A DNA stretch of 15,051 nt, from the NCBI GenBank assembly GCA_937981945.1, contig CALJNJ010000242.1:1-15051 (forward strand), read 5' to 3'. Under the pieces are notes generated by a model. That model did not search any database. It worked only from the letters and a program-made list of their open reading frames with translations, and had not been told where the DNA came from. A program made the translations under genes and the position numbers. The stretch is from an uncultured Caulobacterales bacterium. GTDB taxonomy: Bacteria; Pseudomonadota; Alphaproteobacteria; Caulobacterales; Maricaulaceae. Numbering within the stretch: the stretch's first letter is position 1; each line of letters begins with the position of its first letter. Below are positions 1 to 6,967 of the stretch, piece after piece.

Positions 1-1
1 T

Positions 2-595
2 CCGTCGGCTTTGTTTTTGGACGGACGCGGGGATACAGCCTGCGGCGCGGCTGTTTTTGCCGGTCTGGAAGGCACACGGCCGGTACTGACGGAGATTCAA
101 GCTTTAGTGGCGCCGGCGGCTTTCGGGACGCCGCGCCGCGCCGTTGTCGGATGGGATAGTGGTCGTTTGGCTATGGTTCTCGCCGTTTTGGAAGCGCGCT
201 GCGGGATTAGCTTTGCCGGAAAAGATGTCTACTTAAATGTGGCCGGCGGTTTTCGCATTCACGAGCCGGCTGCGGATTTGGCGGTTGCCGCCGCATTGAC
301 GTCGTCTGTCCTGGATATTCCCTTGCCGTCAGACGCCGTTGTTTTCGGCGAGATCAGCCTGTCAGGAGATGTGAGACCTGTGAGCCGCAGCGATGCCCGG
401 CTGAAAGAGGCTGCCAAACTGGGCTTTGAGCAAGCAATTGCGGCGGTACCGAGAGGCAAAAACGGTGAAATTGCTGTTCAAATTTTGCCAATTATTGCAA
501 TCAAGACTTTGAATGATCTCGTAACCCGTGTAGAGACTGCCGCAAACAGGCCCGGTGCAGCGGATTCGAAGGGAAAAACTGCCAAGGCCGCTTAA
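2..595 (+). CDS. radA: DNA repair protein RadA (Sms), C-terminal part, cut by the window start
   Basis: The frame is open from base 2, so the true start lies upstream; a TTG at base 11 is internal. The 197 visible residues match the C-terminal Lon-protease-like domain of RadA, a RecA-related helicase that drives branch migration in recombinational repair. Recognisable blocks are FLDGRGD, then GLEGTRPVLTEIQALVAP, then DVYLNVAGGFRIHEPAADLAVAAAL, and finally GEISLSGDVRPVSRSDARLKEA followed by a GF-AIAAVP stretch. The zinc finger, the Walker motifs and the KNRFG motif expected of the family would lie upstream of the window and cannot be checked. The stop is TAA, followed 17 bases later by cvpA on the same strand; radA-cvpA-purF is a gene order I know from alphaproteobacteria. 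Identification is firm; only completeness is unknown. Confidence 0.93.
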   Translation, partial: PSALFLDGRGDTACGAAVFAGLEGTRPVLTEIQALVAPAAFGTPRRAVVGWDSGRLAMVLAVLEARCGISFAGKDVYLNVAGGFRIHEPAADLAVAAALTSSVLDIPLPSDAVVFGEISLSGDVRPVSRSDARLKEAAKLGFEQAIAAVPRGKNGEIAVQILPIIAIKTLNDLVTRVETAANRPGAADSKGKTAKAA

Positions 596-612
596 CCGGA
601 TGAGGTTGCGCC

Positions 613-1299
613 ATGACGATTGGCCCTTGGGACTTTAATTATATCGACATTGTCGTCCTGCTGGTTGTCGTCATGTCTTTATTTATGGCCATGTCGCGCG
701 GTTTTTTTCGTGAACTTATATCTATCGTTGCATTAGTTGTCGGCGCCGGCGTCTCTCTTTTCGTATTCGGTAAATTTCGCGGCGCGGCGCGGGACTTTTT
801 CAAACCGGAAATGTTAGCGGATCTGGTCTTGGGGGCAGGCTCTTTTCTGATCACCTATATGCTGATTGTGTTTATCCTCAGCTCAATGTCCAAATCAGGC
901 AAGGATGAAGGTATTTCTTTCTTTAATCGCCTTCTCGGCGGAGCTTTTGGGGCTCTCAGAGGCCTCATTGTCTGCGCGCTCGCTGTTATGTTCCTGAATG
1001 CGGATTATAGTGATGCAGCCGTGGAATATGAAGAAAAAATGGCGCAGGCAGATCGCGCCCGCCAAATATTGCAGGATACCAGCACGACGGATCCACGCAT
1101 TATTGATGATTATAAAAAGGATATTGCGGCCGCTGAAGCCTTGGAGAAGCCCGAGCTCTCCGAAGGGTTTGCAAATTCCACACTCTTTCCCATATTGGAC
1201 AAGATTTCCGGGCCTCTGAAATCTGTTATTTCCAAGGCAAAGAGAACCGGTCAAAAACTGTATGAAGGCGATACAGAAGGTGCATTAGAGGAACTCTGA
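613..1299 (+). CDS. cvpA: CvpA family inner-membrane protein
   Basis: This 228-residue membrane protein belongs to the CvpA (colicin V production) family, which is often linked to purF and to envelope homeostasis; its biochemical role is unsettled. Hydrophobic segments lie at about residues 11-27, 33-53, 70-90 and 108-128. The family signature NRLLGGAFGALRG leads into the fourth helix (about 105-117). The remaining 100 residues are polar, rich in Glu and Lys, and probably form a helical tail; this tail is the least conserved part. The ATG is preceded by GAGG seven bases upstream (602-605). The purF start lies one base after the stop, and the purF ribosome-binding sequence GAGGAA is inside the end of cvpA, so the two are very likely translationally coupled. 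Confidence 0.9.
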   Translation: MTIGPWDFNYIDIVVLLVVVMSLFMAMSRGFFRELISIVALVVGAGVSLFVFGKFRGAARDFFKPEMLADLVLGAGSFLITYMLIVFILSSMSKSGKDEGISFFNRLLGGAFGALRGLIVCALAVMFLNADYSDAAVEYEEKMAQADRARQILQDTSTTDPRIIDDYKKDIAAAEALEKPELSEGFANSTLFPILDKISGPLKSVISKAKRTGQKLYEGDTEGALEEL

Positions 1300-1300
1300 T

Positions 1301-2770
1301 ATGTCACAAAACCCATCCTGTTTTATCGATCCGAATGAAGATCGAATTCGCGAAGAATGCGGTGTTTTCGGAATTTTTGGGATGGAGAACGCAGCCTCAC
1401 TGACAGCGCTCGGACTTCATGCCTTACAGCATCGGGGCCAGGAAGCGTGCGGTATTGCCAGTTTTGACGGGAAAAAATTCCATACGGAGCGCCATTTGGG
1501 ATTGGTCGGCGATAATTTCACCGGGGCTGATCCGTCCGAACGCCTGAAGGGTTATATGTCGATCGGCCATGTGCGTTATTCGACAGCAGGGCAGACAACC
1601 CTTCGCAATGTGCAGCCACTCTTTTCCGAATTATCCGGCGGCGGTTTTGCCGTTGCCCATAACGGGCATTTGACCAACGCTTATACGCTGCGCGAAACAT
1701 TGGTCGAAAGCGGGGCAATTTTCCAAAGTACATCGGACACTGAAGTCTTGATTCATTTAATCGCCCGTGCCCGCGCCGGCGAATTCATTGACCGTTTTAT
1801 CGGGGCTATTCGGCAGATTGACGGGGGCTACGCCTTTGTTTGTATGACCGATGACGTTTTGATCGGAGCCCGTGACCGATTCGGCATTCGCCCCTTATTG
1901 ATAGGACGTTTGGGTGACAGCTATCTCTTGGCCTCTGAAACCTGCGCCTTTGATATGATCAGCGCTGAGTTCATTCGTGAAGTGGAACCGGGCGAAGTGG
2001 TCGTTATCAACAAAGACGGTATTCGTTCATTCAGAGCCTTCCCCGATGCTCAAAGCCGCCCTTGCTTGTTTGAGTTTGTTTACTTCGCGCGCCCCGACAG
2101 CGTCGTCGGCGGAAAAAGCGTCTATGATGTTCGCAAACGTATGGGGCAACGTCTGGCACAGGAAAGCCCGGCGGATGTGGATGTGATTATTCCGGTTCCG
2201 GACAGCGGCGTCCCGGCGGCGCTCGGGTTCTCCCAAGAAATTGGCGTCCCGTTTGAACTGGGCATTATCCGAAACCATTATGTGGGCCGAACTTTTATTC
2301 AGCCAACCCAACAAATTCGCGACATGGGCGTGCGCCTGAAGCACTCGGCCAATCGCGCGATGATCGAAGGCAAAAAAGTTCTCTTGGTCGACGATTCTAT
2401 TGTGCGCGGCACAACATCTACGAAGATTGTACGAATGATCAAAGCGGCCGGGGCCAAAGAAGTTCATTTCAGATCAGCGTCTCCGCCCATTAAATTCCCC
2501 GATCATTACGGCATTGATATGCCCACAAAGGAAAAGCTGATTGCCGCTAATTACAGTCTCGAGGCCATGACGGAGATGTTGGAAGTGGACTCACTGGGTT
2601 TCCTTTCCATTGAAGGTCTGTATTGGGCGATGGGCGAAGAATATCGTGAAGGCGAGAGCCCTCAATATACGGATCATTGCTTTACCGGTGACTATCCGAC
2701 ACCGCTGATTGATCGCGATCGTAAAATAGGCACAACCAAACAGCTCTCCTTCCTGGTGGAAGTGGCTTAA
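1301..2770 (+). CDS. purF: Amidophosphoribosyltransferase PurF
   Basis: PurF catalyses the committed step of de novo purine synthesis, PRPP plus glutamine to 5-phosphoribosylamine. The protein is 489 residues, normal for the family. A short N-terminal propeptide (residues 1-19) precedes the EECGVFG motif; Cys20 should become the N-terminal nucleophile of the glutaminase domain after processing. Glutaminase-domain blocks include LHALQHRGQEACGIAS, IGHVRYSTAG and the AHNGHLTN segment. The phosphoribosyltransferase domain carries the PRPP loop VLLVDDSIVRGTTS at about residues 360-373. Of the cysteine positions that hold a 4Fe-4S cluster in the Bacillus-type enzyme, Cys255 and Cys460 remain, but the site in the KFPDHYGID block is Asp401 and the paired C-terminal cysteine is absent, so a cluster is unlikely. 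Feedback inhibition by purine nucleotides is expected from the family but not visible here. Confidence 0.97.
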   Translation: MSQNPSCFIDPNEDRIREECGVFGIFGMENAASLTALGLHALQHRGQEACGIASFDGKKFHTERHLGLVGDNFTGADPSERLKGYMSIGHVRYSTAGQTTLRNVQPLFSELSGGGFAVAHNGHLTNAYTLRETLVESGAIFQSTSDTEVLIHLIARARAGEFIDRFIGAIRQIDGGYAFVCMTDDVLIGARDRFGIRPLLIGRLGDSYLLASETCAFDMISAEFIREVEPGEVVVINKDGIRSFRAFPDAQSRPCLFEFVYFARPDSVVGGKSVYDVRKRMGQRLAQESPADVDVIIPVPDSGVPAALGFSQEIGVPFELGIIRNHYVGRTFIQPTQQIRDMGVRLKHSANRAMIEGKKVLLVDDSIVRGTTSTKIVRMIKAAGAKEVHFRSASPPIKFPDHYGIDMPTKEKLIAANYSLEAMTEMLEVDSLGFLSIEGLYWAMGEEYREGESPQYTDHCFTGDYPTPLIDRDRKIGTTKQLSFLVEVA

Positions 2771-2778
2771 GGCTCAAA

Positions 2779-3513
2779 ATGACGGACAAACATCTAACAG
2801 GCCGGGTCACTTTGGTGACGGGCGCGACGCGCGGCATTGGCTATGCTGCCGCCATTGCTTTGGCGAAGGCCGGGTCTCATATCATTGCCACAGGCCGCAC
2901 ACAGGGCGGACTTGAAGATTTGGATGATGCCATTTCTGCGCTCGGCGGTGAATGCACATTAGTGCCGATGGATTTGAAAAATTCAGACGGAATTGATCAG
3001 CTCGGCAGCATTATCAATGAACGCTGGGGGCGATTGGACGGCTTGTTCGGAAATGCCGGTGTTTTAGGAGATATCACGCCGGCGAACCAAGTAGAGCCAA
3101 AAGTCTTCGACAATGTCTTTGCCGTCAATATGACCGCCAATTACCGCCTTATTCGGTCTATGGATCCGCTATTGAGAGCCTCAGAGGCGGGTAGAGCTTT
3201 GTTTGTGACATCGAGCGTTGCAGACGGCGGGCGGGCATTTTGGGGCGCTTACGCGGCGTCAAAAGCAGCCCTTGAAGTCTTTGTGAAATCCTGGGCGGCT
3301 GAAACTGAGATTACGAACATCAAGACAAATCTTTTGAACCCGGGCGGAACGGCAACCAAGATGCGGGCTAAGGCCCTGCCGGGAGAAGATCCGTCAGTTC
3401 TGCCGCAACCGGAAGATTTGGCCCCGTTGATTGTCGAGATGTTATCGCCGGCCTGTCAAAAAAATGCTGAGATCGTGACGTTTCGGAACTCCGAATACTT
3501 CAAACAGAGTTGA
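2779..3513 (+). CDS. SDR family NAD(P)-dependent oxidoreductase
   Basis: This is a 244-residue classical short-chain dehydrogenase. The cofactor motif TGATRGIG is at residues 14-21, the NAG motif at 92-94, and the catalytic set is Asn117, Ser145 or Ser146, Tyr158 and Lys162 in the YAASK motif. The arginine after the second strand (ATGRT, Arg40) is more usual in NADP-binding members, which is an inference about cofactor choice. The substrate cannot be told from the sequence. It starts eight bases after purF with AAGG six bases before the ATG, so it is probably co-transcribed with purF. An SDR in this position after purF recurs in alphaproteobacteria in my recollection. Its TGA directly abuts the stop codon of the converging Sel1-repeat gene, leaving no spacer for a terminator. 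Confidence 0.9.
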   Translation: MTDKHLTGRVTLVTGATRGIGYAAAIALAKAGSHIIATGRTQGGLEDLDDAISALGGECTLVPMDLKNSDGIDQLGSIINERWGRLDGLFGNAGVLGDITPANQVEPKVFDNVFAVNMTANYRLIRSMDPLLRASEAGRALFVTSSVADGGRAFWGAYAASKAALEVFVKSWAAETEITNIKTNLLNPGGTATKMRAKALPGEDPSVLPQPEDLAPLIVEMLSPACQKNAEIVTFRNSEYFKQS

Positions 3514-4698
3514 TTACCCCGGGTTAAATCGGGCCTTTGCTTTGGCTAAGATAGCCGGATCCACATTGGCTTCCAATCGTTGACGCAATACGACCCGGTC
3601 CTGGTCATATTCAGACACGCCGCTTTCACCGCTTTTCAGCAGCCAGTAATATGCTTCCTCATAATTGCGCGGGACGCCTTCACCTTTGGCAAGGGTAAAT
3701 GCGTAGAGGAATTGACCTTCCTGATCGCCGCCTTGAGCAGATTTTGCAAACCAACGAGCTGCCTCGGTTGCGTCAGGGTTCATACCCCGTCCCTGATAGA
3801 CCCAGAGCCCGTAATCCGCCTGAGCTGCGGCGTGGCCGCTATCCGCAGCTTGCCTCATGAGCGCGACCATTTTTTCGGAATTCGGGCGAATTTCCAAGTT
3901 TTCATCATACATCAACGCTGCAATATAAGCGGCTTCGTTGTCGCCTTTAGCCGCCGCTTTTTCGTAAAAGGTCAGCGCCTTTGCAGGATCCGTATCGAAC
4001 AAGCTGTCAGCCATTTTTCGGTCCGCCATATCGTCGCCAAAATCAGCAGCCCTGGCCAGCCAATCGGCCGCTTTATCGGGGTCAGGCGCGATGCCTTGGC
4101 CTTTCAGATACATTTCTCCAATGGCCCGCATTGCGTCCTGTCGTCCGGCCTGCGCCGCCAATGAGAACCACGGCATGGCATCAGAGGGCGTAAGGCCTGC
4201 CAATGAGCGAAGGGCCATCTCGCCCAAACCCATTTGCGCGTCGGCGTTATTTTGGGCTGCCGCCAGACGGTAAAGATCAGCGGCTTTGGTGTAATCCAGA
4301 ATACCGGCCTTGCCGCGCAGCAATATATGCGCCGCCATAACTTGGCTTTCCGTATGGCCGGAAGATGCGGCGGATTCGGACAGAGACAGAGCGCGAACAA
4401 AATCTCCGCCTTCATAGGCCAGTTTAGCGTCTTCGAAGGTGTTTTCGGCGTTCACAGACGGTTTCATGAATACTGAATTGTCGATGGTCGTGGTCTGGGC
4501 AGTTGCCGGCGCTAAGCAGACGGCGCCGAACAAAGCGCTGATAATTGCGATATGGCTGATGCGGGTCCGTCCGGATAATCCCAGACGCCTGACGAGACGG
4601 CGATAAAATCCGCGCCCGCTTCGATGATTTCCCCGGCATTGCTCGGATTTATTCCGCCAATGGCCACGCAGGGTGTTTCCACGGTTTGATTCCACCAT
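3514..4698 (-). CDS. Exported Sel1-like (TPR-type) repeat protein, start uncertain
   Basis: The body of the protein is a run of about six or seven Sel1-like repeats, helical pairs of about 36 residues with recurring A-x-x-G-x-x-x-A patterns such as DAMRAIGEMYLKGQGIAPD and QADYGLWVYQGRGMNPD. Such repeats scaffold protein contacts, often in the envelope. A hydrophobic stretch (residues 47-63 of the longest frame) followed by APATA-Q looks like a signal peptide with cleavage near residue 67, implying export. The start is a problem. The only ATG before the signal peptide is at 4698, with a good AAGGAG eight bases upstream, but it lies 187 bases inside thiE and adds an Arg-rich leader of 46 residues. 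A CTG at 4584 would give a normal-length signal peptide; an ATG at 4467 would remove it and lacks a ribosome-binding site. The repeat identity is secure and the N-terminus is not. Confidence 0.8.
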   Translation of the reverse strand: MVESNRGNTLRGHWRNKSEQCRGNHRSGRGFYRRLVRRLGLSGRTRISHIAIISALFGAVCLAPATAQTTTIDNSVFMKPSVNAENTFEDAKLAYEGGDFVRALSLSESAASSGHTESQVMAAHILLRGKAGILDYTKAADLYRLAAAQNNADAQMGLGEMALRSLAGLTPSDAMPWFSLAAQAGRQDAMRAIGEMYLKGQGIAPDPDKAADWLARAADFGDDMADRKMADSLFDTDPAKALTFYEKAAAKGDNEAAYIAALMYDENLEIRPNSEKMVALMRQAADSGHAAAQADYGLWVYQGRGMNPDATEAARWFAKSAQGGDQEGQFLYAFTLAKGEGVPRNYEEAYYWLLKSGESGVSEYDQDRVVLRQRLEANVDPAILAKAKARFNPG

Positions 4699-5153
4699 GT
4701 TAAAATCTCCTTGTCAGCGCGGGTTTTCGGAGACTTTGTTTGTGTCTCAAAAAAGGCTCCGAATGCCACGTAACCGGCACCTGCGCTTGCGGCCTGAAAG
4801 GCCAATTCTTTGGAATTATGGCATGTGACACCAATGATTGCATCCTCGCCAAGCAGTTCTCTGGATGAAAAATAGTCCATGTCTTCTTGTCCGATATGGA
4901 CACCGTCAGCCCCGCATTTTTCGACAAGTTCAGGCTTATCATTGATAATTACCGCTGTATCGTATCGATGACATATGGGGACAATAGTCGCGGCAGCCTG
5001 AATAATCGCTGAATCTTCGCAGTTTTTGAGCCGAATTTGCAGACATGCAACGGGCGCCGCCGAGAGAGCCTCTCCGAGCCTGCCGGCAAAAGTCGCCATA
5101 TCCTCGATGGAGGGGGGCGTTATGAGATAAATTTGACAGGGCGCGTGTGACAT
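4512..5153 (-). CDS. thiE: Thiamine phosphate synthase ThiE
   Basis: ThiE joins HMP pyrophosphate and the thiazole phosphate to give thiamine phosphate. The protein is 213 residues, the usual size of this TIM barrel. Family blocks in order are QIRLKNCED (pyrophosphate and base contacts), IINDKPELVEKCGADGVHIGQED, IIGVTCHNSKE, the segment GYVAFGAFFETQTK, then CVAIGGINPSN and ADFIAVSSGVW, the last two being the phosphate-binding end of the barrel. It lies 21 bases downstream of rarD on the same strand, so the two are probably co-transcribed; I see no clear Shine-Dalgarno before the ATG. Its 3' part is overlapped in another frame by the signal-peptide region of the Sel1-repeat gene. The HMP substrate derives from AIR, an intermediate of the purine pathway encoded nearby, but co-location need not mean co-regulation. 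Confidence 0.92.
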   Translation of the reverse strand: MSHAPCQIYLITPPSIEDMATFAGRLGEALSAAPVACLQIRLKNCEDSAIIQAAATIVPICHRYDTAVIINDKPELVEKCGADGVHIGQEDMDYFSSRELLGEDAIIGVTCHNSKELAFQAASAGAGYVAFGAFFETQTKSPKTRADKEILTWWNQTVETPCVAIGGINPSNAGEIIEAGADFIAVSSGVWDYPDGPASAISQLSALCSAPSA

Positions 5154-5174
5154 AAACTGTATATGTAGAGCAGA

Positions 5175-6077
5175 TTACGCCGGCGCAAGCTTTTTGCTTT
5201 GACGCCACGCATCCCACATAAAGACGGCAACAGCCGTCCAGATCAAACAGAAACAAACCGCATGGGCTTTTGTGAAGGTCTCCCCATAATACAGTCCGCA
5301 CATAAATTGCAGGGTGGGGCCTATATATTGCAAAAAACCCAGCATGGTCAGGCTGAGGCGCCTGGCCGCAAAGGCAAAAGCCAAAAGCGGCAAAACCGTA
5401 ATCGGTCCCGCCAACATTAAAAGCCCCTGCATATCTTGGGACGCGTTTGGGAAATCAAATTGACCGTTTTGATTAAGCCAATAAACATAGGCCAGAGCAG
5501 GGAGAAGCAATAGAATGGTTTCGATGAAAAGCCCCGGCATGGCGCCGATATCAACGCTTTTGCGGACCACGCCATAAATGGTGAATGAAACGGCTAAAAA
5601 TAGGGCAATTGCGGGAAATTGACCGCCGTAAAGCGTCAGTACGGTGACACCTAAAAGAGCCAATACGACGGAAACGCCTTGCCATTTGGACAGCTGTTCT
5701 TTGAAAAACACCACGCCGACCAGGACATATATGAGCGGGTTCATATAATAACCCAAACTACCCTGGAAAATTTGATCTTGTTGGACGGCCCATATGTAAA
5801 CACCCCAATTAGCGGCCAGGCTGATACTTGCGATGATCAGAAGACCTATCTTTTTGGGATGTTTAAACGCATCTGCGACATCCTTGAGTTGGCGTCTGAA
5901 GAGTAAAATCAACAGCCCGAAAGGGACTGACCACAAAACCCGATGACTCAGGATTTCCGTGGCGGAGATCGTTTCCGTCAGTTTGAAATATATCGGAAAA
6001 ATGCCCCAGATAAAATAGGCCGTAATACCGGCGTAAAGCCCGGCGACACTCTGTGTTGGCGACCCGTTATCTCTCAT
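5175..6077 (-). CDS. rarD: EamA-family transporter RarD
   Basis: This is a 300-residue integral membrane protein of the drug/metabolite transporter superfamily, RarD type, with about ten hydrophobic helices and two EamA-like halves. Recognisable RarD features are the opening GLYAGITAYFIWGIFPIYFKL, HRVLWSVPFGLL, the NWGVYIWAV motif, LGYYMNPLIYVLVGVVF in the middle, and LGFLQYIGPTLQFMCGLYYGE near the end. The family is linked to chloramphenicol sensitivity in some hosts, but natural substrates are mostly unknown and none can be inferred here. The ATG at 6077 gives the standard N-terminus; the ribosome-binding site is weak (AGG at 6081-6083 only). It is the first gene of a minus-strand set with thiE and the Sel1-repeat protein, and is divergent from rpsD across about 215 bases. 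Confidence 0.92.
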   Translation of the reverse strand: MRDNGSPTQSVAGLYAGITAYFIWGIFPIYFKLTETISATEILSHRVLWSVPFGLLILLFRRQLKDVADAFKHPKKIGLLIIASISLAANWGVYIWAVQQDQIFQGSLGYYMNPLIYVLVGVVFFKEQLSKWQGVSVVLALLGVTVLTLYGGQFPAIALFLAVSFTIYGVVRKSVDIGAMPGLFIETILLLLPALAYVYWLNQNGQFDFPNASQDMQGLLMLAGPITVLPLLAFAFAARRLSLTMLGFLQYIGPTLQFMCGLYYGETFTKAHAVCFCLIWTAVAVFMWDAWRQSKKLAPA

Positions 6078-6132
6078 ATTGGCCTAGTGTCACAGTCCGC
6101 CGGCGGTCGCCAGAGAAAACGGGGCTTTTCAA

Positions 6133-6145
6133 TCACGTTTCGTGA
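6133..6145. promoter_or_regulatory. Inverted repeat in the rarD/rpsD divergent region
   Basis: TCACG and CGTGA flank a TTT centre, a perfect 5-base inverted repeat about 56 bases upstream of the rarD start and about 12 bases upstream of the putative rpsD -35 box. The position suits an operator, but no regulator is identified and such a short repeat can occur by chance. Confidence 0.3.
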
Positions 6146-6156
6146 CATAAATGGCG

Positions 6157-6185
6157 CTTGACTTCTGCCGGTCCCAAGGTAAAAG
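6157..6185 (+). promoter_or_regulatory. Candidate sigma70-type promoter for rpsD
   Basis: CTTGACT at 6157-6163 gives a good -35 box (TTGACT, 5 of 6 bases to consensus). TAAAAG at 6180-6185, after a 16-base spacer, is a plausible though imperfect -10 box. Transcription would begin near 6192 and give a leader of about 100 bases before the rpsD ATG. This is pattern matching only. Confidence 0.4.
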
Positions 6186-6215
6186 CCCGCCATCCCACAT
6201 AGTGGGAAGTACGGG
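6186..6215 (+). promoter_or_regulatory. Hairpin at the 5' end of the rpsD leader
   Basis: TCCCAC (6193-6198) and GTGGGA (6202-6207) pair around an ATA loop, and outer arms CCCG (6186-6189) and CGGG (6212-6215) can extend the stem across a small internal loop. It lies at or just after the proposed transcription start of rpsD. S4 represses its own synthesis by binding leader RNA in several bacteria, so a translational operator is possible, as is a DNA-level operator or an mRNA-stabilising 5' hairpin. Confidence 0.4.
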
Positions 6216-6292
6216 TAGGTGTGGTGCCGCCGTTGTAATCGCAATCCGAATGAGTCGGTTTGCCGGGCCACGTCGAAGAAGAGTATAAACGC

Positions 6293-6910
6293 ATGTCTAA
6301 GCGTCATTCAGCCAAATATAAACTTGATCGCCGTATGGGCGAGAATATTTGGGGCCGCCCCAAATCTCCTGTTAATAAGCGTCCTTACCCTCCGGGACAG
6401 CACGGCGCGGGCCGTAAGTCTAAATTATCTGATTTTGGTACGCAGCTGCGCGCCAAGCAAAAGCTTAAGGGCTATTACGGAAATATCACAGAGAAACAAT
6501 TCCGCGGCATTTATGCCGAGGCGACCCGTCAAAAAGGCGATGCGTCTGAAAACCTGATCGGCCTGTTAGAGCGCCGTCTTGATGCTGTCGTTTACCGCGC
6601 GAAATTCGTGCCGACTGTTTTCGCAGCCCGTCAATTCGTCAATCACGGACACGTTCTCGTTAACGGGAAAAAGGTCAACATTCCGTCTTACCGCTGTAAA
6701 GTAGGTGATGTGGTTGAAGTTCGCGAGAAATCACGCACAATGGCACTGGTTCTGGAGGCTCTGGAGAGCGCCGAGCGCGAAGTTCCTGAATATGTCGATC
6801 TGGATCCGAAAGCAATGAAAGCAACGTTCGTCCGCGTTCCAAGCTTCGATGAAGTGCCTTACGCGGCGATGATGGAACCCAATCTGGTTGTGGAATTCTA
6901 TTCCCGCTAA
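6293..6910 (+). CDS. rpsD: 30S ribosomal protein S4
   Basis: S4 is a primary 16S rRNA-binding protein that nucleates assembly of the small-subunit body and helps maintain decoding accuracy. The 205 residues run from [20 protein letters not shown] to a C-terminus ending in VVEFYSR. The S4 RNA-binding domain lies at about residues 95-155 ([20 protein letters not shown], then [17 protein letters not shown]). There is no zinc-binding cysteine set at the N-terminus, so this is the Cys-free form. The start at 6293 was preferred to an in-frame ATG at 6260 because the S4 N-terminus is strongly conserved and a purine-rich AAGAAGAG sits just upstream. It stands alone rather than in an alpha-operon-like cluster with rpsM, rpsK and rpoA, as is common in alphaproteobacteria, and carries its own leader and terminator. 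Confidence 0.97.
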   Translation: MSKRHSAKYKLDRRMGENIWGRPKSPVNKRPYPPGQHGAGRKSKLSDFGTQLRAKQKLKGYYGNITEKQFRGIYAEATRQKGDASENLIGLLERRLDAVVYRAKFVPTVFAARQFVNHGHVLVNGKKVNIPSYRCKVGDVVEVREKSRTMALVLEALESAEREVPEYVDLDPKAMKATFVRVPSFDEVPYAAMMEPNLVVEFYSR

Positions 6911-6935
6911 TTTGGGACACATCTCAATTATTTGG

Positions 6936-6962
6936 AAAAGCCCGCTCTTTGGCGGGTTTTTT
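6936..6962. terminator. Rho-independent terminator after rpsD, probably bidirectional
   Basis: CCCGC (6941-6945) and GCGGG (6952-6956) form a stem followed by six T residues on the plus strand. The preceding AAAAG gives a CTTTT tail when read on the minus strand, so the same hairpin can also end the long minus-strand transcript whose last gene stops at 6968. It sits 26 bases after the rpsD stop. Confidence 0.85.
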
Positions 6963-6967
6963 GTTGT

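Noticed and set aside
895..1254. A 119-codon minus-strand open frame opposite cvpA
   Set aside because: It is antisense to the CvpA signature and tail, and no family is recognisable.
2027..2467. A 146-codon minus-strand open frame inside purF
   Set aside because: It covers the highly conserved PurF transferase domain on the other strand, with no ribosome-binding site or recognisable protein.
3580..4164. A 194-codon plus-strand open frame opposite the Sel1-repeat gene
   Set aside because: It is fully antisense to a gene with clear repeats and shows no domain-like pattern; such antisense frames follow from codon bias.
6284..6289. TATAAA just before the rpsD ATG as a promoter -10 box
   Set aside because: It is only three bases from the start codon, so any transcript would lack the ribosome-binding site; the TTGACT element further upstream is more credible.
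6260..6292. Upstream ATG giving an 11-residue extension of S4
   Set aside because: S4 proteins of this type begin at [10 protein letters not shown], and the purine-rich ribosome-binding site lies between the two ATGs.
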